A stretch of 64,000 bases of DNA from Dactylosporangium sucinum (GTDB lineage: Bacteria > Actinomycetota > Actinomycetes > Mycobacteriales > Micromonosporaceae). The stretch's first letter is position 1; the number at the start of each line of letters is the position of its first letter. Shown here piece after piece: positions 1 through 6,494 of this stretch. Made by a program: the position numbers and the translations under genes. The notes under the pieces were generated by a model. The model saw only the letters and a program-made list of their open reading frames with translations. It ran no database searches and had not been told where the DNA came from. Location of the stretch: assembly GCF_014647515.1 (NCBI RefSeq), contig NZ_BMPI01000005.1:184673-248672 (forward strand), read 5' to 3'.

Positions 1-1109
1 TAGAGGCCCTCGGGGTAGATCTCCTGCCACGACGCCTGCGAGGTCTTGTGCTTCTTCACCCGGGCGCCCTTGGCGGTGACGTAGGCCGGGTTGTAGTACT
101 GCACGGCCAGCAGGTCGCTGCGGGTGCCGATGACCGCCAGGTCACCGTCCTGGATCGCACCGCGCACGGGCGCGTCGGCGGCCTGGGTGGCCAGCCAGTC
201 CTGCGGGTAGCTGCCCTGCAGCACCGGGTCGAGCCAGCGGCGGTTCTCCTCGGCGTCGGCCGCGGTCGCGTGCTTGCGGGCCGCCGCCGAGTCGTCGGCC
301 GGATACGCCGGGGACAGGTTGAGCGCGGCGCCGATCCGCCCCTTCGCGCCGGTGGCCCGGTAGGCCTGCACGGCCAGCCCGTGCGCGAGCAGCAGATGGT
401 GCCCGGCGACGTTGCCGATGCGCCGGTCGCGCTTGCCCGGCGCGTGGATGCCCGACGTGTAGCCGGCGTCGACCACGGTCTTCGGCTCGTTGAGCGTGAG
501 CCAGGTCGGCACCTTGTCGCCGAACGAGTAGAACATCGTCGACGCGTACTCCGCGAACCACTTCGCGCAGTCGCGGTGCTCCCAGCCGCCCTGCTCCTGC
601 AGCGCCTGCGGGGTGTCCCAGTGGAACAGCGTGGCGACCGGCGCGATCCCGCGGGCGACCAGCCCGTCGACGAGCTTGTGGTAGAAGTCGATGCCCTTGG
701 CGTTGACGGGCCCGCGCCCGGTGGGCAGCACCCGCGACCAGGAGATCGAGAACCGGTAGGACTTCAGGCCGAGGTCCTTCATGATGTCGAGGTCCTCGTA
801 GAAGCGGTGGTAGTGGTCGGCCGCCACGTCGCCGGTGTCGCCGCCCTTCGTGCGGCCCTTCTGGTGGCTGAAGACGTCCCACACCGACGGCCCGCGGCCG
901 TCCTCGGTCGCCGCGCCCTCGATCTGGTACGCCGACGTCGCGGCGCCCCACCCGAACCCCTTCGGGAACGCCCGCGCGGGCGGGCTCGCCGCAGCGCCGG
1001 TTGTGGCGTCGGCCGGGCTCGCCTTCGCCTGCGGCGGGGCGTCGTCGGACCCGCAGCCGGCGCTGACCGCACCGGCGGCGGCCAGGGTGAGCAGGTGACG
1101 CCGTCGCAT
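1..1109 (-). CDS. GH1 beta-glucosidase, Tat-type lipoprotein, 3' end outside window
   Basis: About 369 codons are visible; the C-terminus lies beyond base 1. The start is the ATG at 1109. The N-terminus (MRRRHLLTL...SAGC) has a twin arginine, a hydrophobic stretch and a lipobox with Cys19, so a Tat-exported lipoprotein is inferred. The mature part begins with the GH1 signature region (FPKGFGWGAATSAYQIEGA), followed by the FSISWSRVLP region and LTLNEPKT, whose Glu is the family acid/base. The second catalytic Glu (TENG motif) should lie in the missing part. GH1 enzymes hydrolyse beta-glucosides and related oligosaccharides; the substrate cannot be read here. The gene stands alone, without a visible sugar transporter next to it. 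Confidence 0.92.
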   Translation of the reverse strand, partial: MRRRHLLTLAAAGAVSAGCGSDDAPPQAKASPADATTGAAASPPARAFPKGFGWGAATSAYQIEGAATEDGRGPSVWDVFSHQKGRTKGGDTGDVAADHYHRFYEDLDIMKDLGLKSYRFSISWSRVLPTGRGPVNAKGIDFYHKLVDGLVARGIAPVATLFHWDTPQALQEQGGWEHRDCAKWFAEYASTMFYSFGDKVPTWLTLNEPKTVVDAGYTSGIHAPGKRDRRIGNVAGHHLLLAHGLAVQAYRATGAKGRIGAALNLSPAYPADDSAAARKHATAADAEENRRWLDPVLQGSYPQDWLATQAADAPVRGAIQDGDLAVIGTRSDLLAVQYYNPAYVTAKGARVKKHKTSQASWQEIYPEGL

Positions 1110-1214
1110 GCGGGAAACCGTAGCCTGACGGCGCCAGCGGCAAGCAGAGCGGTGCCTTGTCAAACAAAACGGCCGCCCCCTGGAGCGGGAGCGACCGTCC
1201 GTAACGCAGGGTGA

Positions 1215-1421
1215 TCAGTCGGCCAGCGCGACGATGCCCTGCGCCCAGCGGAAGTACTTGTTCGTGCCCAGGTCACGCACGGTCTTGATGTTGAACGCAG
1301 CGGCGAGCTTCTCGGCGTCGCCCTCGGACACGCCGGCGATCGCGGTGACGGGGGCGTCGGCGAGCTCCTGCGCGCTCTTGCCTTCCCACTCCTTCATGAG
1401 CTTCTTTTCCAGACCAAGCAT
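1215..1421 (-). CDS. small helix-hairpin-helix-like protein, 68 aa
   Basis: This 68-residue protein starts at ATG 1421, directly behind an AGAAGGAG ribosome binding site. Residues 24-55 (VTAIAGVSEGDAEKLAAAF then IKTVRDLG) look like a helix-hairpin-helix/SAM-type fold of the kind found in DNA-binding or scaffold proteins. There is no signal peptide and no cysteine. I do not recognise a named family, and the function is unknown. It stands alone between two unrelated operons and has its own promoter-like sequence upstream, so it is probably a real and well-expressed small gene. Confidence 0.75.
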   Translation of the reverse strand: MLGLEKKLMKEWEGKSAQELADAPVTAIAGVSEGDAEKLAAAFNIKTVRDLGTNKYFRWAQGIVALAD

Positions 1422-1454
1422 GTTGTGCTCCTTCTCTCAATGGAAACCCGCGCC

Positions 1455-1483
1455 AGGCTACGTCGCTCTCTTCCCGGGCGCAA
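1455..1483 (-). promoter_or_regulatory. SigA-like promoter for the 68-aa gene
   Basis: On the minus strand TTGCGC (1483-1478) is followed after 17 bp by TAGCCT (1460-1455). This is a reasonable -35/-10 pair about 34 bp upstream of the ATG at 1421. Inference from motif and spacing only. Confidence 0.45.
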
Positions 1484-1626
1484 AGGGAGCCGGTTCCGTT
1501 CTGCTTGCCACACGGCCGACTCCCTGGAGATGATCGGGGAGTGGCCGGTCCGTAGCGAAGCGGAGGGGCCGGCCACCATAGGCGCAGACACCGAGGTCAA
1601 GGCGCCCGGAGCGAAGCGGAGGGTGC

Positions 1627-2613
1627 ATGACCGGCCAATGGGGGCTGACGGTGCCGCTTGCTGGCGTGCCGCTGCCCGATCACGCAGCGTTGCTCGCCCA
1701 GCTTCCCTCGTTGGGATACACCGACGTGTGGACCTCCGAGGTCTCCGGGACCGACGCGTTCACGCCCCTCACGCTGGCTTCTGTCTGGTCTCCGACGTTA
1801 CGCCTCGGCACGGCGATCGTCCCCGTTTTCACCCGCGGGCCGGGCCTGCTCGCCATGCAGGCGGCCGCCCTCGCCGAGGTCGCGCCCGGGCGGTTCGCGT
1901 TCGGCATCGGCGCGTCCTCGCCGGTCGTCGTCGGGGACTGGAACGCCGTGCCGTTCGACCGGCCCTTCGAGCGCAGCCGGGACGTGCTGCGCTTCCTGCG
2001 CCAGGCGCTGGCCGGCGAACTGGTCGACGGGGCGTTCGAGACGTTCACCGTCCGGCGGTTCCGGTTGGAACGGGCTCCGGCGGTACCGCCGAAACTCCTG
2101 CTCGCGGGTCTGCGTGCCCGGATGCTCCGGCTCGCCGCCGCCGAGGCGGACGGGGCCATCCTCAACTGGCTGTCGGCCGGCGACGTGGCGACCGCGCGGG
2201 CCGAACTGTCCGGCGCGCCCGACGGCTTCGAGGTCGCGGCCCGGATCTTCGTGTGCCCGACCGCCGACCCGGCCGAGGCGCGGGAGACCGGCCGCCGGCT
2301 CATCGCCGCGTATCTCACCGTGCCCGCCTACGCCGCCTTCCACCGCTGGCTGGGGCGCGGCGAGGTGCTGAAGCCGATGTGGGACGCGTGGGCCGCCGGC
2401 GACCGCAAGGGCGCGGTCCGGGCCATCCCCGACGAGGTGGTCGACGACCTGATCGTCCACGGCTCGCCCGACGCGTGCCGCGAGCACGTGCGCCGCTATG
2501 CCGAGGCGGGCGTGACCACGCCGGTCATCGCCCTGCTGCCGACGCGGGAGCTGACCGCGGGCGGCGCCCCGGCGCTGCTCGACACCCTGCGCGCGCTGGG
2601 GGGCCGGTCGTGA
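1627..2613 (+). CDS. luciferase-like (LLM) F420/flavin-dependent oxidoreductase
   Basis: The 328-residue protein has the bacterial-luciferase TIM-barrel fold of F420-dependent oxidoreductases. Visible features are the N-terminal strand WGLTVPL, the GYTDVWTSEV segment, LRLGTAIVPVFTRGP (the LGT..xP segment typical of the family) and APGRFAFGIGAS. The C-terminal half has the expected SPDACREHVRRYAEAGVTTPV. GGAGGG precedes the ATG. It is the first gene of a three-gene unit; the next start overlaps its stop by 4 nt. F420 use is inferred from the actinobacterial family; FMN remains possible. The substrate is unknown. Confidence 0.85.
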   Translation: MTGQWGLTVPLAGVPLPDHAALLAQLPSLGYTDVWTSEVSGTDAFTPLTLASVWSPTLRLGTAIVPVFTRGPGLLAMQAAALAEVAPGRFAFGIGASSPVVVGDWNAVPFDRPFERSRDVLRFLRQALAGELVDGAFETFTVRRFRLERAPAVPPKLLLAGLRARMLRLAAAEADGAILNWLSAGDVATARAELSGAPDGFEVAARIFVCPTADPAEARETGRRLIAAYLTVPAYAAFHRWLGRGEVLKPMWDAWAAGDRKGAVRAIPDEVVDDLIVHGSPDACREHVRRYAEAGVTTPVIALLPTRELTAGGAPALLDTLRALGGRS

Positions 2614-3413
2614 ACCTCGAGGGATCGGTCGTCGTCGTCACCGGCGCCGCCGGCGGCATCGGGGCCGGGCTGGCCCGGCGGTTCGCCGCCGAGGGGGCCG
2701 CCGCCCTGGTCCTGGCCGACCTCGACGGCGACGCCGCGGCCGGGCTGGCCGCCACGCTGGCCGCCTCGGCGGACGTCGAGGCGTTCGGCGTCGCCTGCGA
2801 CGTCACCAGCGAGGAGCAGATCGCCGAGCTGGTCGGCGAGACGCTGTCGCGGTACGACCACATCGACCTCTTCTGCGCCAACGCCGGCATCACCACCGGC
2901 CTCGGCCTGGAGGCGTCCGCCGAGGTGTGGGAGCGGGCCTGGGCGATCAACGTGCAGGCGCACATCCACTCGGCCCGGGCCGTCCTGCCGTCGATGCTGG
3001 AGCGCGGCGCCGGCTACCTGCTGCACACGTGCTCGGCCGCCGGCCTGCTCACCTCGGTCGGCGACGCGCCCTACGCGGTGACCAAGCACGCGGCCGTCGC
3101 GTTCGCCGAGTGGCTGGCGATCACCTACGGCGACCGCGGCATCCGGGTCAGCGCCCTGTGCCCGCAGGGCGTCGACACGCCGATGCTCCGCGACGGGCTG
3201 GCCGCCGGGCACATCGGCGCGAAGGTCACCGCGGCCGGCGGAGCCGTGCTCACCCCGGAGCAGATCGCCGACGCGGTGGTCGAGGGGCTGGCCGCCGAGC
3301 GGTTCCTCATCCTGCCGCACCCCGAGGTCGCCCGGTACTACCTGCACCGCGCCACCGACACCGACCGCTGGCTGGCGGGCATGCGCGGCCTGGCCGCCTC
3401 GCTCGACTCATGA
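2610..3413 (+). CDS. SDR family oxidoreductase
   Basis: The start is GTG 2610, overlapping the previous stop (GTGA). The 267-residue product is a classical short-chain dehydrogenase. TGAAGGIG near residues 11-18 is the cofactor-binding loop, NAG (about 91-93) is the structural motif, and APYAVTKHA carries the Tyr-x3-Lys pair with a Ser about 14 residues upstream. Acidic residues after the second strand (LADLDGD) favour NAD(H). Translational coupling to the LLM oxidoreductase and the downstream kinase suggests one small-molecule pathway, but I cannot name the substrate. Confidence 0.88.
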   Translation: MNLEGSVVVVTGAAGGIGAGLARRFAAEGAAALVLADLDGDAAAGLAATLAASADVEAFGVACDVTSEEQIAELVGETLSRYDHIDLFCANAGITTGLGLEASAEVWERAWAINVQAHIHSARAVLPSMLERGAGYLLHTCSAAGLLTSVGDAPYAVTKHAAVAFAEWLAITYGDRGIRVSALCPQGVDTPMLRDGLAAGHIGAKVTAAGGAVLTPEQIADAVVEGLAAERFLILPHPEVARYYLHRATDTDRWLAGMRGLAASLDS

Positions 3414-4048
3414 GGGTCCCCGACACCCTGCAGCCCGCGCTCGACGTCGTCGTGCCCTACGCCCGCGGACGGGAGGGCCGGACCGTCGTCGGCATCTGCG
3501 GGCCGCCCGCGGCCGGCAAGTCCACCCTCTCCACCGCGTTGGCCGACGCGCTGAACGTCCACGATGGACTGTCCAGCGTGGCCGTGCCGATGGACGGCTT
3601 CCACCTGTCCAATGTGGAGCTCGACCGGCTGGGCCTGACCGAGCGCAAGGGCGCGCCGGAGACGTTCGACGCGGCCGGGTTCGTGCACCTGCTGCGCCGC
3701 CTGCGCGCCATGGAGGAGCTGGTGTACGCGCCGAGCTACAGCCGGACGCTGCACGAGTCGATCGGCGGCGTGATCCCGGTGCCGGCGTCCGTGCGGGTCA
3801 TCGTGGTCGAGGGCAACTACCTGCTGCTGGACCGGGGGCCGTGGGCGCTGGTCCGGGAGCTGATCGACCTGGCCCTGTACCTCGACGCGCCCGACGAGGT
3901 CCGCCAGGACTCGCTCGTGCGCCGCCAGCTGGCCCGCGGCCTGGACCTGGAGCGCGCGCACGACTGGGTCTTCCGCAGCGACGAACGCAACGCGGCCGTG
4001 ATCGCCGCCACCCGCAACCGCGCCGACCTCATCCTGACCCGCGCCTGA
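3410..4048 (+). CDS. P-loop nucleoside/sugar kinase of the uridine kinase/phosphoribulokinase group
   Basis: The ATG at 3410 overlaps the SDR stop (ATGA). The 212-residue protein has Walker A GPPAAGKST near residue 31, then PMDGFHLSN and VIVVEGNYLLL, which are characteristic of the uridine kinase/PRK-like group (YggC and FrcK relatives), and a C-terminal ATRNRADLIL. These enzymes phosphorylate nucleosides, sugars or pantothenate-like substrates; the precise substrate is not readable. It closes the operon, and the convergent WYL regulator ends 46 bp downstream. Confidence 0.82.
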   Translation: MRVPDTLQPALDVVVPYARGREGRTVVGICGPPAAGKSTLSTALADALNVHDGLSSVAVPMDGFHLSNVELDRLGLTERKGAPETFDAAGFVHLLRRLRAMEELVYAPSYSRTLHESIGGVIPVPASVRVIVVEGNYLLLDRGPWALVRELIDLALYLDAPDEVRQDSLVRRQLARGLDLERAHDWVFRSDERNAAVIAATRNRADLILTRA

Positions 4049-4093
4049 CGCCGCCCGTCGCGCGGACCGCATGCGGCCTCGCCGCCGGCCGGG

Positions 4094-5062
4094 TCACGCG
4101 TCCGGGCCGCCGCCGGTCGCGGCCCGGTAGCGGGCGGCCAGGGCGCGCAGGTGTTCGATGAGCGCCGGCGGCTCGAGCACGGTGAAGGGCATCTCGAAGC
4201 CGTTGAGGTACGCCGTCAGGTCGGCCAGCGAGTCGCTGCCGGTCACCAGCTCGCAGGTCTGGTCGTCGAGCGGGATCACCTCGCCCGACGTCGGCGTGCT
4301 GCGCTCGGCCACCGCCGCGGCCGGGGCCGCGAACCGGACGCGGACCCGGTAGGTCCACGGCACCGAGCGCACCCCGCGCAGCACGTGCGCCGCCGCGTCG
4401 CCGCCCGGCGGGTCGCGCGGCACGAACCGCGGGCCGGTCGGCATGCGCGGGCGCAGCCGGTCGGCGCGGAACGTCCGCCAGTCCCGGCGGTCGGTGTCCC
4501 AGGCCAGCAGATACCACCGCCGGCCGGTGTAGACGAGCGTGTGCGGCTCGACGTCGCGCTCGCTGACGGTACCGTCGAATCCCTCGTATGCGAAGCGCAG
4601 GCGCTCGTGCCGGTGGGCGGCGTCGGCCACCGTGGTCAGCGTGGCCGCGTCGACGACCGGCCCGCCGCCCGCGGCCGACACGGTGGCGCTGCGCAGCGCG
4701 TCGACCCGCGGCCGCAGCCGCTTGGGCAGGGTGCGCTCCAGCTTGGTCAGGGCCCGCAGCGAGGCGTCCTCGATCCCGCTCACCGAGCCGGCCGCGGCCG
4801 CCCGCAGCCCGACCGCGACGGCGACGGCCTCCTCGTCGTCGAGCAGGAGCGGCGGGAGCGCGGCGCCGGCCCCGAGCCGGTAGCCGCCCGTGGGCCCGGT
4901 CGCCGAGTCCACCTGGTACCCGAGCTGGCGTAGCCGGTCGACGTCGTTGCGCACGGTCCGCGTGGTGACCTCCAGCCGTGCGGCCAGCTCCGCGCCGCTC
5001 CACTCCCGCCGTTGCTGCAGCAGCGACAGCAGCCGCAGGAGTCGTACCGAAGTTTCGAGCAT
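4094..5062 (-). CDS. YafY-type transcriptional regulator (HTH + WYL domain)
   Basis: An N-terminal winged helix (LLRLLSLLQQRREWSGAELA then TVRNDVDRLR) is followed by a WYL domain with GRRWYLLAWDTDRRDWRTFR and a C-terminal WCX-like extension. I chose ATG 5062 (322 aa) because it begins exactly at the conserved MLETSVRLL; an upstream TTG at 5098 would add 12 residues and run into the divergent promoter. Family members sense small ligands through WYL and commonly control a neighbouring gene. Here the divergent VOC/YdeI pair, only 55 bp away, is the obvious target (inference). Confidence 0.88.
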   Translation of the reverse strand: MLETSVRLLRLLSLLQQRREWSGAELAARLEVTTRTVRNDVDRLRQLGYQVDSATGPTGGYRLGAGAALPPLLLDDEEAVAVAVGLRAAAAGSVSGIEDASLRALTKLERTLPKRLRPRVDALRSATVSAAGGGPVVDAATLTTVADAAHRHERLRFAYEGFDGTVSERDVEPHTLVYTGRRWYLLAWDTDRRDWRTFRADRLRPRMPTGPRFVPRDPPGGDAAAHVLRGVRSVPWTYRVRVRFAAPAAAVAERSTPTSGEVIPLDDQTCELVTGSDSLADLTAYLNGFEMPFTVLEPPALIEHLRALAARYRAATGGGPDA

Positions 5063-5105
5063 CCTGGCATCGTTATTGAGGAAGCTAATGTTCCGCAACC
5101 GCTTC

Positions 5106-5117
5106 TAGGCTCGTCGT
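5106..5117 (+). promoter_or_regulatory. leaderless -10 of the VOC gene
   Basis: TAGGCT (5106-5111) is followed by 6 nt and then the ATG at 5118, with no ribosome binding site. This spacing fits transcription starting at or next to the start codon. It lies in the short divergent region shared with the WYL regulator. Confidence 0.5.
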
Positions 5118-5510
5118 ATGAACCTTCGAGGCATGGCCAACGCGAGCTACTGGGCGGACGACTGGGCCGCGGCGCGGGAGTGGTACACGTCGCTGATCGG
5201 CTTTCCGCCGTACTTCGAGCGCCCCGGGTACGCGGAGTGGCGGCTCGGCGACGACCAGGACGAGCTGGGCCTGATCGACGCCCGGTACCGCCCGGCGGGG
5301 GTGACTCCCGGCGCGGGCGTGGTGCTGCACTGGCACACGGACGACGTGCACGCGCTGTATGAGCGGCTCCTGGCGCTGGGCGCGACGTCGCTGGAGGGGC
5401 CACAGGACCGCGGCGCGGGCTTCGTGACGGCGTCGGTCGTGGATCCGTTCGGCAACGTGTTCGGCATCATCTACAGCCCGCACTACGTCGCGCTCAAGGG
5501 CGCGTCATGA
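5118..5510 (+). CDS. VOC (glyoxalase/bleomycin-resistance) family protein
   Basis: The 130-residue protein has one VOC domain made of two beta-alpha-beta-beta-beta modules. Visible are ANASYWADDWAAAREWYTSL at the N-terminus, VVLHWHTDDVHALYERL in the middle, and the conserved closing motif VVDPFGNVFGIIY. Such proteins are metal-dependent isomerases, dioxygenases or antibiotic-binding proteins; which applies is not determinable. The gene is divergent from the WYL regulator and overlaps the next start by 4 nt (ATGA). Confidence 0.85.
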   Translation: MNLRGMANASYWADDWAAAREWYTSLIGFPPYFERPGYAEWRLGDDQDELGLIDARYRPAGVTPGAGVVLHWHTDDVHALYERLLALGATSLEGPQDRGAGFVTASVVDPFGNVFGIIYSPHYVALKGAS

Positions 5511-6064
5511 CGCTGGTGTTCACGTCGGTCGCGGCGTGGGACGAGTGGCTCCTGGCCAACGCCTCCTCGGCCGGGGAGGCGTGGCTCCGGATCGCAAAGA
5601 AGGGCGCCTCCGGTCCGGGCCTGTCGGCGGCGGAGGCGGGGGACGTGGCGCTGTGCCACGGCTGGATCGACAGCCACCGCCGGGCGCTGGACGACCGGTA
5701 CTTCCTGCAGCGCTACTCGCCCCGCCGCCCCGGCAGCCCGTGGTCCCGGGTGAACGTGGAGCGGGTCTCGGCGCTGGCGGCGGCCGGCCGCCTCCGTCCC
5801 GGCGGTCTTGCCTCGGTGGCGGCGGCGCAGTCGGACGGCCGCTGGGCGGCGGCGTACGAAGCCCAGCGCACCGCCGAGACCCCGCCGGACCTGGTGGAGG
5901 CGCTGGCGGCGAACGCGCCGGCCCGGGCGGCGTACTCGGCGCTGACCCGCAGCGCTCAGTACGCGCTGTTCCTGCCGCTGCTGAAGGCCCGGACGCCGGC
6001 GGCCCGCTCGCGGGCGTTGACCCGCGCCGTGGCCCACCTGACCCCGGGGCGAAACGATCCTTAA
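5507..6064 (+). CDS. YdeI/OmpD-associated family protein
   Basis: The 185-residue protein matches the YdeI/OmpD-associated family: a conserved core with LRIAKKGASGPGLSAAEAGD, LCHGWIDSHRRALDD, YFLQRYSPRRPGSPWSRVN and a C-terminal helix pair. The biochemical role of the family is not established; E. coli YdeI has been linked to peptide resistance. Its start overlaps the VOC stop, so the two are translationally coupled and probably share the promoter at 5106. It has no signal peptide. Confidence 0.82.
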   Translation: MTLVFTSVAAWDEWLLANASSAGEAWLRIAKKGASGPGLSAAEAGDVALCHGWIDSHRRALDDRYFLQRYSPRRPGSPWSRVNVERVSALAAAGRLRPGGLASVAAAQSDGRWAAAYEAQRTAETPPDLVEALAANAPARAAYSALTRSAQYALFLPLLKARTPAARSRALTRAVAHLTPGRNDP

Positions 6065-6150
6065 TCCGCATGTGGGCGGTTGACATCGCGACGCATCGAT
6101 GTTGGCATGGTCGGGCAACCTTCCTTACAGTTGCCTCGGGTGCCAGCAGG

Positions 6151-6453
6151 TACGCGTCGCTGTCGCGCACGCCGAAGCCGCGGGCGGTCGTCGAGTGCGG
6201 CTCGTACTCGAACCCGAACTACGGCTGCACCGACGAGCGCGAGGACGCCATCGCCGCCTACACGCTGTCGCTGGCCTGGTACATCACGCGCGACAGCCGG
6301 TACGCGACCAAGGCCATCGCCATCATGGACGCCTGGTCGGCCACCATCCAGGACCACACCAACAGCAACGCCCCGCTGCAGACGGGCTGGGCGGGATCGT
6401 CCTGGCCCCGGGCCGCGGAGATCACCCTGACCCACGCCGACAACCCCGCCTGA
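6151..6453 (+). pseudogene. remnant of a secreted alginate-lyase-family gene
   Basis: In one frame the segment reads ASLSRTPKPRAVVECGSYSN, then GCTDEREDAIAAYTLSLAWY, then IMDAWSATIQDHTNSNAPLQ and GWAGSSWPRAAEI. This is an internal block of the alginate-lyase (PL5-like) superfamily proteins of actinomycetes, usually about 350-400 residues. The signal peptide, the catalytic N-terminal part and everything after the WPRAAEI block are missing; the frame ends in an unrelated tail and a stop. There is no convincing start or ribosome site. I read it as a decayed fragment rather than a working gene. The 86 bp before it hold nothing recognisable. Confidence 0.7.
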
Positions 6454-6494
6454 CCCCACCCGACGCACGGGACGCCGCCAAGGGGCTCGGTGGG

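Noticed and set aside
48..1214. Long plus-strand open frame opposite the GH1 gene
   Set aside because: It is Arg/Gly/Val-rich and antisense to a clearly recognisable GH1 sequence; high GC creates such shadow frames throughout the window.
5062..5098. TTG 5098 as start of the WYL regulator
   Set aside because: It would add 12 non-conserved residues and overlap the divergent promoter; ATG 5062 starts at the conserved sequence.
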